A stretch of DNA of 64,000 bases from the NCBI GenBank assembly GCA_963693085.1, contig OY856409.1, positions 1,338,172,915-1,338,236,914 of the forward strand, read 5' to 3'. A program made the position numbers and the translations under genes. A model generated the notes under the pieces. That model was not told where the DNA came from. It was given only the letters and a program-made list of their open reading frames with translations, and ran no database searches. Origin of the DNA: Alisma plantago-aquatica. Lineage: Eukaryota > Streptophyta > Magnoliopsida > Alismatales > Alismataceae. Positions 13,044 to 23,588 of the stretch are shown piece after piece (positions within the stretch are counted from its first letter, which is position 1; each line of letters starts with the position of its first letter).

Positions 13044-16000
13044 TGTCACACCTACAACCCATGATTACCACTAATCAGGAGATTAGGGCATGACTATGAG
13101 GATTACATTTAATACAAAGTTCACTCCTGATTTTTTCCTTCTTTTTCAAACTCTTTGTTTTCTCACATGCAATCACATAAACAAACTTTATAAGAGAATT
13201 AAACTTTTATTACTCTAATATGATCTCAACATTAATGATACACATCCATACATTCATTCTATTTCTCACACTTCCATGTACATACGACATGATAATAAGA
13301 TACATTCTCTCTTATGAAGGAAACAAAGATACAAAACATCATGTATAACTCTCTCACATCTATACTAGGACCTAGAGTGACAAGGACCGACTAAACTTGA
13401 CTAATCTCATACTCAACTCATGTGGTAGATATACTCTGATTCTTTGACCTTCTTCAAGTCCATGTGGTTTTCCTAAAAATTTTGAGTAGAGGGGTGAGCC
13501 TACTCACTCAGTGAATGAGTACTTCAAAGAAATAGTCTAACGCACTGATATAATTACAGATATACCTTTGAGCAACTGATATCAATTATAACAACAATAA
13601 TTTCTACACCGAGCAGATCTGAAACAATACAGTTAAAATAACGGAGAACGTAAATATTGCATTTAAGGAACAAGTACTATGAAACTGTACTCAAATTCTT
13701 CTTAACTCTTTTTATTTATAAAACGCTCTTTAAACTTATATGATCATATTTTAGCTTATGCCCTGATCAAATGCAGTGTGCTCTACATATGAAGACTCGT
13801 AGTGCACTACGATCACTCCGTACAAGACTTAGCCGACACACCCGCAAATGCTAAGTCTGACTACGACACTGGTCTACAATAGTGTAATGGCACTCTGGCC
13901 TCTGGACTCCTCCTCTAACCTGAGCACACATGCGGAGAGTCAAGCCACCTATTGGCTTTTCTATACTCTAGTGCCACCGGGATCTCTGGTTGATGGTGGA
14001 CACTACATACTATATTTTTAGGAGACTTCCACTAGGGAGTCGTCCCTCGTACAACCTATTAGTACGTTCCGACCCCCGTATACTGGACACTACCAAGGTT
14101 AGGTCGTTTCATCCCTAAGGCGCAGACCTCACATAGGGGTTCTACGGTGTCAGGGCTCCTAAGTCTATTATAACTTGATTATACCTTTCTCTTAGACCAG
14201 TTTCTTTTAACTTTGTATCTTACTGACCACTCAGACTACTGAACTGAATTCACTAATAATACTGAACTGAATGCTTAACATATTGTTTACCCTTTTCTTA
14301 GGGTTTCTCCTTACTCGTGCACATATAGCAATTCTCATGTATTCAAACATATATCATGTCTACTAAACAAGTATTCTTATTCAACATTTCACACATATAT
14401 GCATGGCATCAATAACATCCCAATCTAGGGCATGTCATATCTTTCCGCTTGCAATAGCATAATAACTTATCATTTCATGACAAGTATTTGAATTAGAGAA
14501 TCCAAATCTCATAAACAAATCATACATGCATATAAGATAATATTCAGCTAAAAACCCATAATATCACATTAATCATCTCAATCATCCATTTAATACTAAA
14601 TTAGATATGTATAGTTTTAAAAGCATACTAGATTGGGTTTCCATCCTTGATTACTTGCTATTCTAGTAAAATCAGAAACTCTATTGTCTATATATCAAAA
14701 CAAAGAGATCAAACATGTACAATTGAATGCACTAGGAACATAAGTAAGATCAATTAAGCTTAAATCTGAATTTCAGCTATAATGTTGTTCAAGCACCCGA
14801 ATAACTTAATAATTCAGATCTTCAGAAGATTCTCAGTCAACTTATAAATTCTCTATTATTCAAGATACATGGATATCTATATCCATGTCATCATATAAAT
14901 AATTTTAGGTCATAGTTATAACATGGTTTGAGGTATACTATAAACTGAATTCAAAAACATTTTTTTTCATTTATTATCATCTAGGAAGAAATCGAGAATA
15001 TCAACTAAATCATCTAATTGAGTAAAATTGATTAAATAAAGTATATCATGTCAAGAAAATCCCTTCAAATGGATTTCACGATATCTATTTGTAAATATCC
15101 AACTTTCCTCGTATCTAGGGTTTCACCCTCTTTACTAAGATATCAAACAAACATTATTCACCTTAAATGTAATCCAAGATAGTATCTGACATATATGTAC
15201 TATGAATTTAGATAAACAATCATTCATAACCAAGGGGATCCAGATAAACAAATTTCTCTATTTAATTATATAGCAATTTCAGCCATAGACAAATTCCCTA
15301 TATTTCAGTTTACTCTTATAACCTTTGCAAATATTTAGGGAATTCTAATTAGGATATATTTTATACATTTATAAAGTTATTTTATCATCTAAAATTCATC
15401 CAAATAGAGGAAGAATCTATTTCATATCATTTTGCAACAACTTAGATCAAACAGGCAATTCGGGGTTTGTAGTCGCATACTGAGAAATTGAAGATTATGG
15501 ATGATTTAACCAATTTTCATGCAATATACTATTTAAAGGAAGTCCCCACTCACCCTAAGGTGTGAAAACACCTTAAAAACGTAGCTCATCCCTGAAAATC
15601 TTGATCTCATATCAAATACCTAGCAATTCACCCAATTCTTCTTCCTTTCAACTCGGAAACCCTAAAAATGAGCGATTATGAAGAAAGAATGAGAAAAGGA
15701 CTTGATTTGATATGATTTCAAATAAAATCAGGGGAGGGATGGAATCTTGACATGTTAGAGAAGATTCACCATGAAAGGCTATCCAAAGAGGCTAAACTTA
15801 CTTGATTTCATCATTCCTCAGACCGTAAAACCCTAGATCGGCATCTCCATCACTTTCTCCTCTCAAACCCTAACTCTCCCTCTCTCTCTAGGATTTCATT
15901 TATCTGGATTGAATCATGAATTATGAGAGCTCCTTGTGTGTTAGGTTGACCATATAGAGCAATTGAGCTGCTTGGGTCAATTGCACATTGACCCCTCACT

Positions 16001-16612
16001 ATACTTTCTCTTATTTCAGCTGAATTTTCTGTTATAAAATTGTTACTGTAATTCATCTACTGAATAGATAAAGTATCCTCCAAAAATTATAAATTTTATA
16101 TGTTGTTTATGATTGAGTTTCAGATCTCCAGTAAAAAATTCAGATCATTTGGAGTTACCAATAAATAACTAAAAATCAAACAATATACTACTAAACAACA
16201 TTCTGTCAGCATGGTCAGTTGGAGTATATCTTGACCGAGAATGACTTTCAAAGAACATCCAAATATTCTGAAAATTTTTACTAAAATGAAAGATTGAGTT
16301 GTACATATTATATCCAAATTTGAATCCAATAAGAGTTACACATAAAATACTAAAAATCATTTAGTGATACACTATACTTATCAAATTATGTATTCATATG
16401 TCATCAAAACCCTAATTTGGGCCGATTAGGGTTTCCAAATATTAAACCCTAATTATGTGAATCAAAGTATGATTAAATATTCTCATTATATTTAAAACAT
16501 CAAAACTTAACATCCATCACTAATCAAGCTTTAAAAACCATCAACTTAGTTAAGCATGCAATCATCCAAGTAAACCCTAGTTTACTAATTAAGCTCAGAT
16601 GTGGTTATAACA
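13044..16612 (-). repeat. A1 right LTR (5' LTR of the element)
   Basis: This is the second copy of the A1 LTR. It has the same landmarks as the left copy, including the ACATGGATAT inverted repeat near 14870-14890 and the CCCTAAT/ATTAGGG pair at about 16411-16431. It is almost equal in length to the left copy. The substitutions between them suggest the insertion is not very recent. Confidence 0.85.
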
Positions 16613-16740
16613 TATGGGCACCTTGTTTGGATCTTGGTTGTATGGTGACATCCTTAGTGATGTTTTAAACACATGTGTGAGGTATATCTTTCACCTTGAT
16701 GTGTTGTCTCGGGTTATAGATCCTTGAAGGGGTTGTGTAT

Positions 16741-16860
16741 CAGTTTGTGAGTGTGTAGGGTTGTACCCTATCAGTTTGTGAGTGTGCAGGGTTGTACCAT
16801 ATCGGTTTGTGAGTGTGTAGGGTTGTACCCTTGTGAGTGTGTAGGGTTGAACCCTATTCA
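16741..16860 (+). repeat. 31-bp tandem repeat, about 3.9 units
   Basis: Units start at 16741, 16772, 16803 and, shortened, 16831. Each carries GTGAGTGTG followed by AGGGTTGTACCCT, whose ends (AGGGT/ACCCT) can pair as a hairpin. It lies directly upstream of the duplicated promoter of the E0 LTR. Confidence 0.85.
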
Positions 16861-16870
16861 TTTTTGGATG

Positions 16871-17254
16871 TGTAGAGATATGGTATTGTGCATGAACTTG
16901 GTAGGAGACCAAGAGGGTGAGACCTTGCCTAGACCTTATGACCATGTCTTGCATGATGTTGTGCATGTGGCTCCTTTTCGTGGACAAGTGGCACCTAAGC
17001 TCCTAAGGAGATGACACCTCTCCCATGATCCCTCTCTCATCCCTCTTATATATAATCTCCTTTGTGGAGATTTGGTATGGGGCATGACCTTGGTAGGAAA
17101 GTAAGAGGTCGAGACCTTACCTAGACCTTATCACCATGTCTTGCATGATGTTGTGCATGTGGCTCCTTTTTGTGGACAAGTGGAACCTAAGCTCCTAAGG
17201 TGATGAAACCTCTCCCATGATCCCTCTCGCATCCCTCTTATATATAATATCTTT
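16871..17254 (+). repeat. 192-bp tandem duplication carrying the E0 promoter
   Basis: 16871-17062 and 17063-17254 are two diverged direct copies. Shared text includes GTCTTGCATGATGTTGTGC and CTCCTAAGG-GATGA. Each ends with a TATATATAAT box (17047-17056 and 17239-17248). The second copy is followed by a pyrimidine-rich leader. Confidence 0.85.
17239..17248 (+). promoter_or_regulatory. E0 LTR TATA box (downstream copy)
   Basis: TATATATAAT is the second of two identical boxes 192 bp apart. The position, early in the LTR and before a CT-rich leader, fits the U3/R promoter. Which copy is used cannot be told from sequence. Confidence 0.5.
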
Positions 17255-17840
17255 TCTCTCCATGTAAGAGGATCCTTTTGGCTATCTTTGTTTCCTCTCC
17301 TTCTTGGTGGACGACCTTGAGAAGCTTAAGGAACTAGATAGTCTCTCTTGGAACTTGGTGGACGAGTTCCAAGTTGTGGTGTTCTTTGATCATCCTTCAT
17401 CTTCTACCTTGGTCAGCTATGTTTCTTAGCTCTTTCTTCTTCTTTACAGTCATGGATCTTGGATACCTTCTTTCCACCGTGAACCATCTTACCCTTGGCA
17501 TCATCTTCTTCCTTAGCTGTGTGGTGGTGACCAAGCTTGGTGGATCATCTTCTACCTTGAGCTTGCAAGCTTGAAGCTTGACCTTGGAGTTTGGATCTTA
17601 GCGGTGATCTTTGAGGCGGGTTGTATATCTCTTAACCTCCTTTGTTATTTTCACTCTTCATATGATTATGATTGTTCTTCATCTCTAGATCATTCATATT
17701 TTGCATGCTAGTAGTTATTTGTGGTCTTAGAACTATTTTGGTGATGGAATCTCATTGGTTTTCTATTCATATCTTTCACCTTCTTGCTATGTTAGTAGAT
17801 GGACTAGTGGCCGACCTTTCTAAGGTTGAAGATGACAAGT

Positions 17841-17858
17841 CCACACACACACACACAC
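17841..17858. repeat. (CA)n microsatellite
   Basis: A run of about eight CA units inside the E0 LTR. Confidence 0.8.
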
Positions 17859-17879
17859 CATGGTGAGGGTAGGCCATCA

Positions 17880-18600
17880 TGACTTGTAGTGCAACAAACT
17901 GACACCATGGGGCAAGTCGTCATGGCTTGGAGATGCCCAAGTCGACATGCCTTGTGGATGCTTAGGATGACATGGGTTGATAAGGCTAGTTTGTCTTGGC
18001 TTATGGTTGCTAAACCAATATGGTGGATATATCTTGAATAAGATAGCCCTTCATACCCTAGAAGCACCTAACCTGATATGTGATGGCTAAACCGATATGC
18101 ATGGAGGGTGTTAGCCGTCATACTCTTGAAGTACCTAAGAAGATAAGGTGTTATCCCATCATGGCTATGGGTGTACCTTGTGGAGTTCATCTGTTTTGAA
18201 GGCTAACCATAATGCCTTGGTTAAGTGGAGGCCGACACACCTTTAAGGTGGTGTTACCCGATACACCTTGACCCATGATGCATAGCTAAACCCTAACCCT
18301 AATAATAGATATATCTAGGTCTTCCTCACATGCTTTAGTTGCCCGACACCTTTAGGTGGTGTTGGCCGTCACACCATAGGGTGGTGTTTCCCGCCATGCC
18401 CTTAGGTGGTGTTGACCGTCACACTCCCAAGAAATGGTGAACCGATACACCATTAGTAGGTTATCCATTGTGCCTTGCATAGTGGTTGTTGACATGTTGT
18501 GATGATGATAAGTCGACACCCTATGGTAAGCACTAATTGATACCTTATATGATAGCCTCTACCGATACCTTGTGATGGTGGTTATGTTACCTCATGTTGA
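17880..18600 (+). repeat. Degenerate short-motif array in the E0 LTR
   Basis: Variants of TTAGGTGGTGTTGGCCGTCAC and ACCGATACACC recur many times with irregular spacing, clearest at 18230-18470. GGTG and CACC words face each other, so local hairpins are possible. The array lies about 1.5-2.2 kb into the LTR, similar in depth to the arrays in E1 and E2. Confidence 0.6.
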
Positions 18601-19398
18601 CGATAGGGTTACATGATATGATGAGATACCCTATGGGGTGGTTGTGTGAATAATAAAGGATTGTTGTTTTGTATAACCTTTATTTTATAACAAACCTTGT
18701 AATGTTGACGAGAGCAATGCTCTAAAGGTGGTTGTTGATACAACGTTGTAAACCCTAATTGATTAATGAGAGCTCTATCCCTAATGATATAACATGAATG
18801 GAACAAATCTTATGAGGTGGTAGTGTTGATGATGTATTATTCTTGTTGTTACAAGTCTCTAACCATGCAGGTAACACTAGTTGATAAGCATAGCCAGGTA
18901 TGAGCTATGGTACTAATGATTTGATTGAATGGGCCTTGTGAGGCATATGTGATGTTGGCATCATTAAAAAAGAAGGTAAATGGTCTTATGACCTAATGAT
19001 GGCTTATTGCCTTACATGAGATAATGATTTCCTCAGTGATGAGATAAGGGGTTGCTACCCCAATGTATGTGATCCTTGTGAAGAGAATTATGATGAATGA
19101 CAAGCATAAAGTGATGATGTGATGAGATCACACCTTATATGCTCAAATAGCTTCTGGTGATGTGTTATGCCCCTGTTTGTATAGAACATGTTTAGAGTTT
19201 ATACGTTGTAACTTGATTTATGCTAAAAGACACTTACATGACCTAAATAATCAAGTGGAACTAATCATGTAGCTTTCCCTGTGCCATAGATCCATTCGAT
19301 GTCAGTATTTTCAAAATGGTGAGACAAGTTTAACTCAAAGCACATATTTTTTAAAATGCAGGAGTGAGGATGAATATCCCCTTACGTCCAAGATACAT

Positions 19399-19590
19399 GA
19401 TTAGCTGCAGGCCATACCCTGTTTAAAGTGCGGCTTCAGGTTGTAGCTCACTGACATGTGATACAAGATTAGCTGCGGGCCATACCCTAATTTGAGTGTG
19501 GCTTCAGGCCGTAGCACAGTGATATGTGATACAGGATAGCCTATGGGCCATACCCTGATTAGAGTGCGACTGCGGGCTTTAGCTCAGTTT
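19399..19590 (+). repeat. 68-bp tandem repeat, about 2.8 units
   Basis: Units start at 19399, 19467 and 19535. Each begins GAT-AGC and contains GGCCATACCCT, then a GCGGCTTCAGG-like stretch and GTAGC-CA. Units differ by several substitutions. Confidence 0.85.
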
Positions 19591-20533
19591 CACTAGAACC
19601 ATGACTTGTACCAAGGTGGGCTAGATTTGTATAAGTGAACTATATATTGTTGATAGTAGTCTGACTGATGATGTCACTGCATGTTCACTCATAGTGACTG
19701 AGGGGGTGAGGTCGTGGATTCTGGCTCTTCCATTAGACCTTGTATGGCTCCAATTTTGACTTAGCAGTGGTCGGTTGGATTTGGGTGGTATACTCACATA
19801 AGATCAAATACGAAACATTGGATGAGGCCTTGCTTGTTCTTATATAATATTGGTGGTAGGGAATATACATGTTCTTCATATTCCTTTTATTATATTAAGA
19901 TGTTTCATAACCCAATAGTAATTTCTTATTTTATTAATAATGATTACTTGCTTCTCATAGTTGTAACTTTATTGCTTGCCTTTATTACTTGATCTGTGAT
20001 AATAATATAGTTGGTGGAGAGTTATATCTCCCGCTAATATTTGGCATCTCACCCTATGGCTTTCCCACACCCTTTTTAGGTGGACGTACACGAGGAGGTA
20101 GAGATCATACAATGGAGGTTGAGGAGCAGCAAGAGAGGTAGTAGCTGACAAGGTTGGGAGTGTTGTTGGATGTCTTTTGTTGATAGAGTCCTAGAGTTGT
20201 CACTATACACTCGGGTCTTTGGGGATGTTTTGTAGATGTTTTTCTAACATGCTTTTGATGTGTGGTTGCCTTGTGTGCCCTTTTATATACAGTTGTAATG
20301 GATATATGTATATATGTTCTGGAACAAATTTCCTCATAATAGGTTCGTGGCACACACGGTAAGTGCTTTGAGGCATGAAAGGACTTGTATGAAAATGGTT
20401 CTTGTTGTTTAACGAGTTTATAAAAATGGTTTTAATTTTCAGTTTTTTCTAATAATCTATTTGTTTAATCTTTCTTCCATGGTTTTGTTTTGAGTAATCT
20501 CACTTTTTTTGGCACGGGGCATCACAATTAGGT

Positions 20534-20545
20534 TGGTATCAGAGC
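20534..20545 (+). promoter_or_regulatory. E0 primer binding site (initiator-Met tRNA)
   Basis: TGGTATCAGAGC lies 7 bp after the LTR end at 20526. Confidence 0.85.
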
Positions 20546-20699
20546 TTTAGGTTTTCTGAGTCTACATGGATCTAGGACTCAGGTTTGTGTCTATTCTAGC
20601 ATCCTTCAGTCTGTCTTATAGTGACTTTTGCTTATGCAGAAGAAGAAAAGAAAGCTTAAAGATATATGTAGAACACGAAGAACATGTCACTGAGAGTAG

Positions 20700-21840
20700 T
20701 GTTGCTGCACTAGGTTGTGGTTCAAGGAACCAAGCATGAGAAGATCAAGTGCCTGATGTCCCCCAATTTAACCCAGCCATGATTGAAAATCCTACCTTTC
20801 AGTCTCTTTTTGGGCAGTTTATGGCTACCATGACTCATATGGCGGACATCATGCCTGTACCTCAGCCTAAGGCACCGGTTCCCCATGATGAATCTTTAGG
20901 TACAGGGAAGACTTTTGAGAGGCTAGACCATGTTGGGGCGATGGAGTATGCTGGGACGGCTGATCCGGTGGATGCAGATCTATGGCTTAGTGAGCTTGAG
21001 AAAGCCTTTAATATCATTAGTATCCCCAAAGCAGATAAGGTGAAGCATGCGGTGTACCTTCTAAAGGTGAGTGTTGGGCATTATTGGGCCATAGAGGAGT
21101 AGAAGAGGCCAGGTGTTGTGATCAATTGGGGGGAGTTCTGATGTAAGTTTGTTAGTCGGTACTTTCCTCAGGAGTACCTTGATGAGAAGATCAACTAGTT
21201 TGAGAGGATTCGACAGGGATCCATGACGATCGATGAGTATGAAGCAATGTTTATGGAGTTGTTGAGGTTTTGTCCTTACATGGATGCTACAGAGGATGAG
21301 TGGATTTGTCATTTTGAGAAGGGGTTGAACGCTAACTTATCTACCCCAATGGCTTCTTTGAAAGAATTGAGAAAGGTTTTCCATGTTTGTGGAGTTTGCT
21401 AAGAGGATAGAGCGATCTGTGAAGGAGAAACGAGAGGCAAGCATCAAGAAGATGGCTATACAGTCCCATGGGCAGTTGGAAAGAGGCTTTAAGAAGCCAA
21501 GGTTTTTCTCACTGCCAACATTGCAGAGGTTCAGTGCTATGATGCAGTGGTCACCTAGTAAGGGCAGAGGTTGTAGTCTTCCACCTGTTGGAGCTTATAG
21601 CACCACGTCAGCATTGGTGATGGGGCCATCTAGATCATAATATGAGACCCAAGCTCGCCACAAGTGTGAGCGGATAGGACATTTGATGCAGGAGTATCTG
21701 GTGAGAGATGACGAGGTGACCTACAACTGAGGCAGAGCCAACAAGGCTCGTAGAGATAGAAAAATAGAGGCACAGGAAGATGAGGATGTGGCCAAGCATC
21801 ACAGGTTAGATCGTCTTCTCAGGGAAGTAGAGGATGGGGG
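20700..21840 (+). pseudogene. E0 gag, broken
   Basis: This is the capsid region of a Ty3/gypsy element. A clear start is at 20749 (MPDVPQFN...). It runs through GAMEYAGTADPVDADLWLSE (the usual F-G-DP--A--WL capsid motif) to an in-frame stop at 21100-21102. Homology continues in the same frame (VSRYFPQEYLDEKI, GSMTIDEYEAMF, FEKGLNANL) past another stop. It then shifts frame near 21370 into a segment ending at 21640. The CCHC zinc knuckle is degraded: near 21655-21690 only HKCERIGHLMQEY remains, so outer cysteines are lost. At least two nonsense codons and one frameshift make it non-functional. Its 3' end runs towards protease. Confidence 0.8.
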
Positions 21841-21903
21841 TGACAACAGGCAACAACTAGATTTTATTCTATGAGTCAGCCAGAGGCGGTGGTCAACCTG
21901 TGA

Positions 21904-23588
21904 GTGGTGACAGGTCAGATGGAGTTATTTCATTTTGATTTGTCTTCTTCTTACTTTGTATCTATTTTAGTTGACCTAGGTGCAACACACTCTTTTATCG
22001 CTTGTGAAGTGCCTGACAGTTGTCTTTTATATGTTAGTCATAAGAACAATAGCTTGTTGTTAGAAACCTTGTTGGTCGGTTCTGCAGTGTTACAGGATGT
22101 GTGTCCTTCATGTATCCTCTCCTATTCAGGGAACACATTCAAGTGGATCTCATACCACTTGATACACATGGATTTGATGTAATCATTGAAATGGATACCT
22201 TGGAAAAGTATAGAGTGGTCTTGGATTGTATTTCCAAGCAAGACACACTTGTAGATGGTGGTGTGATGTAGATCTTCTAAGGAGAGAGGAAGATTCTTCT
22301 AACATGTCTACTATCGACCATGGTGGTGAGGAAGCTTATGAGATAGGGTTGTGAGGCGTTCTTAGCACATGTGATGGATACTAAGGTGAGGATTCCTAGT
22401 ATTCAGGAAGAATCGATTGTTAGAGAGTTTGAGGATGTGTTCCTTGAGGAGTTTCTAGGTGTTCTCCCACCCCTAGAGATTGATTTTGAGATCAATCGGG
22501 TTCCTGGCACACAACTGATAGCTCAGACATCATACATGATGGCTCTGACAGAGATGACAAAATTGAAGAGATAGTTGCAAGAACTTCTTGACAAAGGTTT
22601 CATCAGGCTGAGTACGTCTCTATGGGGTGCTCCAGTGTTGTTTGTGAAGAAGAAGGATGGGTCTATGAGGCTGTGCATAGACTATAGATAATTGAACAAG
22701 GTGATGATAAAGAATAAGTGTCCCTTGCCAAGGATAGATGGCCTATTTGACTAGTTGTATGGCACGATAGTGTTCTCAAAGATAGACCAGAGGTCAGGTT
22801 ATCACCAGTTGAGGATCAAGGAGGATGACATACCTAAGTTGGCATTTAGGATGAGGTACAGCCACTATGAGTTTGTGGTTATGCCATTTCGGCTGACCAA
22901 TGAACCAACAACATTCATGGATTTGATGAACATGGTGTTTTGGCAAATTATTGATCATTTTGTGGTGGTCTTCATAGATGACATCTTGATATACAGTCGT
23001 GACAGTCGAAATCATGAACAACATCTTTATCAGGCATTGATTGTGCTGAGACAACACCAACTTTATGCTATGTTTAGAAAGTGCAAGTTCTGGTTGAAGG
23101 AGGTAGCTTTCTTGGGACATGTCATATCTGCTAAGGGAGTATGAGTGGATCCTAAGAAAGTGGAGTCTGTAACAAAGTGGGAGCAGCCTAAGACACCGAC
23201 AGAAGTGTGCATTTTTCTAGGTTTGGCAGGCTATTACATGAGGTTCATCAAGGATTTCAGTGCTATCGACTTACCCCTGACTAAGTTAACAAGGAAGGAA
23301 GTTCCATTCATTTGTGATGACAAATATCAACGTGCTTTTCAGACATTGAAGGAGAAGTTGACAAGTGCACCGGTTCTGGTTTTGCCTAAGCAACGAAAAG
23401 GATGCATAGTCTTATGTGATGCATCCAGGATTGGTTCATGTTGTATGCTGATGTCGGACAAGCAAGTGGTTTCTTTCACTTCTTGACAACTTCAGAAACA
23501 CAAGGAGAATCACCCGTCCCATGATCTAGAGTTAGATGTGGCAGTTCATGCTTTGAAGATCTAGAGACACTACGTGTATGGGGATAAG
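21904..23588 (+). pseudogene. E0 pol, broken and truncated by E1 insertion
   Basis: Domains in order are protease (21904-22182), RT (22371 to about 23380) and the start of RNase H (about 23390-23588). The protease motif reads VDLGATHSF, keeping the Asp but with Leu where Ser/Thr is usual. RT shows [28 protein letters not shown], the catalytic FIDDILIYS at about 22970-22996, and FLGHVIS. RNase H shows CDAS and HDLEL before the reading is cut by the E1 LTR. From 22371 to 23588 one frame is kept with nonsense codons at 22572, 22689, 22752, 23142, 23484 and 23562. Aligned with E2 pol, the last three replace Arg, Arg and Trp. Integrase is not in the window; it would lie beyond E2. Confidence 0.87.

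Larger units (their letters stand above)
5998..16612 (-). mobile_element. A1: complete non-coding LTR retrotransposon (LARD-like)
   Basis: This 10.6 kb element has LTRs of 3553 bp (5998-9550) and 3569 bp (13044-16612), both TGTCACAC...ATAACA in plus-strand reading. The interior is about 3.5 kb. The PBS next to the right LTR and the PPT next to the left LTR show that it is transcribed on the minus strand. The interior shows no gag, protease, RT, RNase H or integrase motif in any frame. Long LTRs, a multi-kb non-coding interior and intact priming sites are the defining traits of LARDs, which depend on proteins from autonomous partners. Flanks are GATGG (5993-5997) and TATGG (16613-16617), an imperfect 5-bp target duplication. 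The insertion splits the E0 5' LTR. Confidence 0.85.
16613..20526 (+). mobile_element. E0 5' LTR, second part
   Basis: This is the continuation of the LTR cut by A1; the first 5 bp are the target-site copy. Together the two parts form an LTR of about 4.2 kb ending GGGGCATCACA. It is followed 7 bp later by a Met-tRNA PBS. It holds, in order, a 31-bp repeat array, a duplicated TATA-bearing promoter, a GGTGGTGTTG repeat zone, a 68-bp repeat array and the conserved U5 block near 20021-20080. It shares blocks with the E1 LTR (ATGACTTGTACCAAGG versus ATGACCTATACCAAGG) and the E2 LTR (CATAGCCAGGTATGAGCTATG), so the three are related lineages. Confidence 0.8.

Noticed and set aside
5993..16617. GATGG/TATGG as an exact target duplication of A1
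   Set aside because: It matches at only four of five bases, so I report it as imperfect. The ends rest mainly on LTR termini, PBS and PPT.
16751..17014. Cys- and Val-rich frame over the 31-bp repeat array
   Set aside because: It is the translation of a tandem repeat in an LTR promoter region; no start context or homology supports it.
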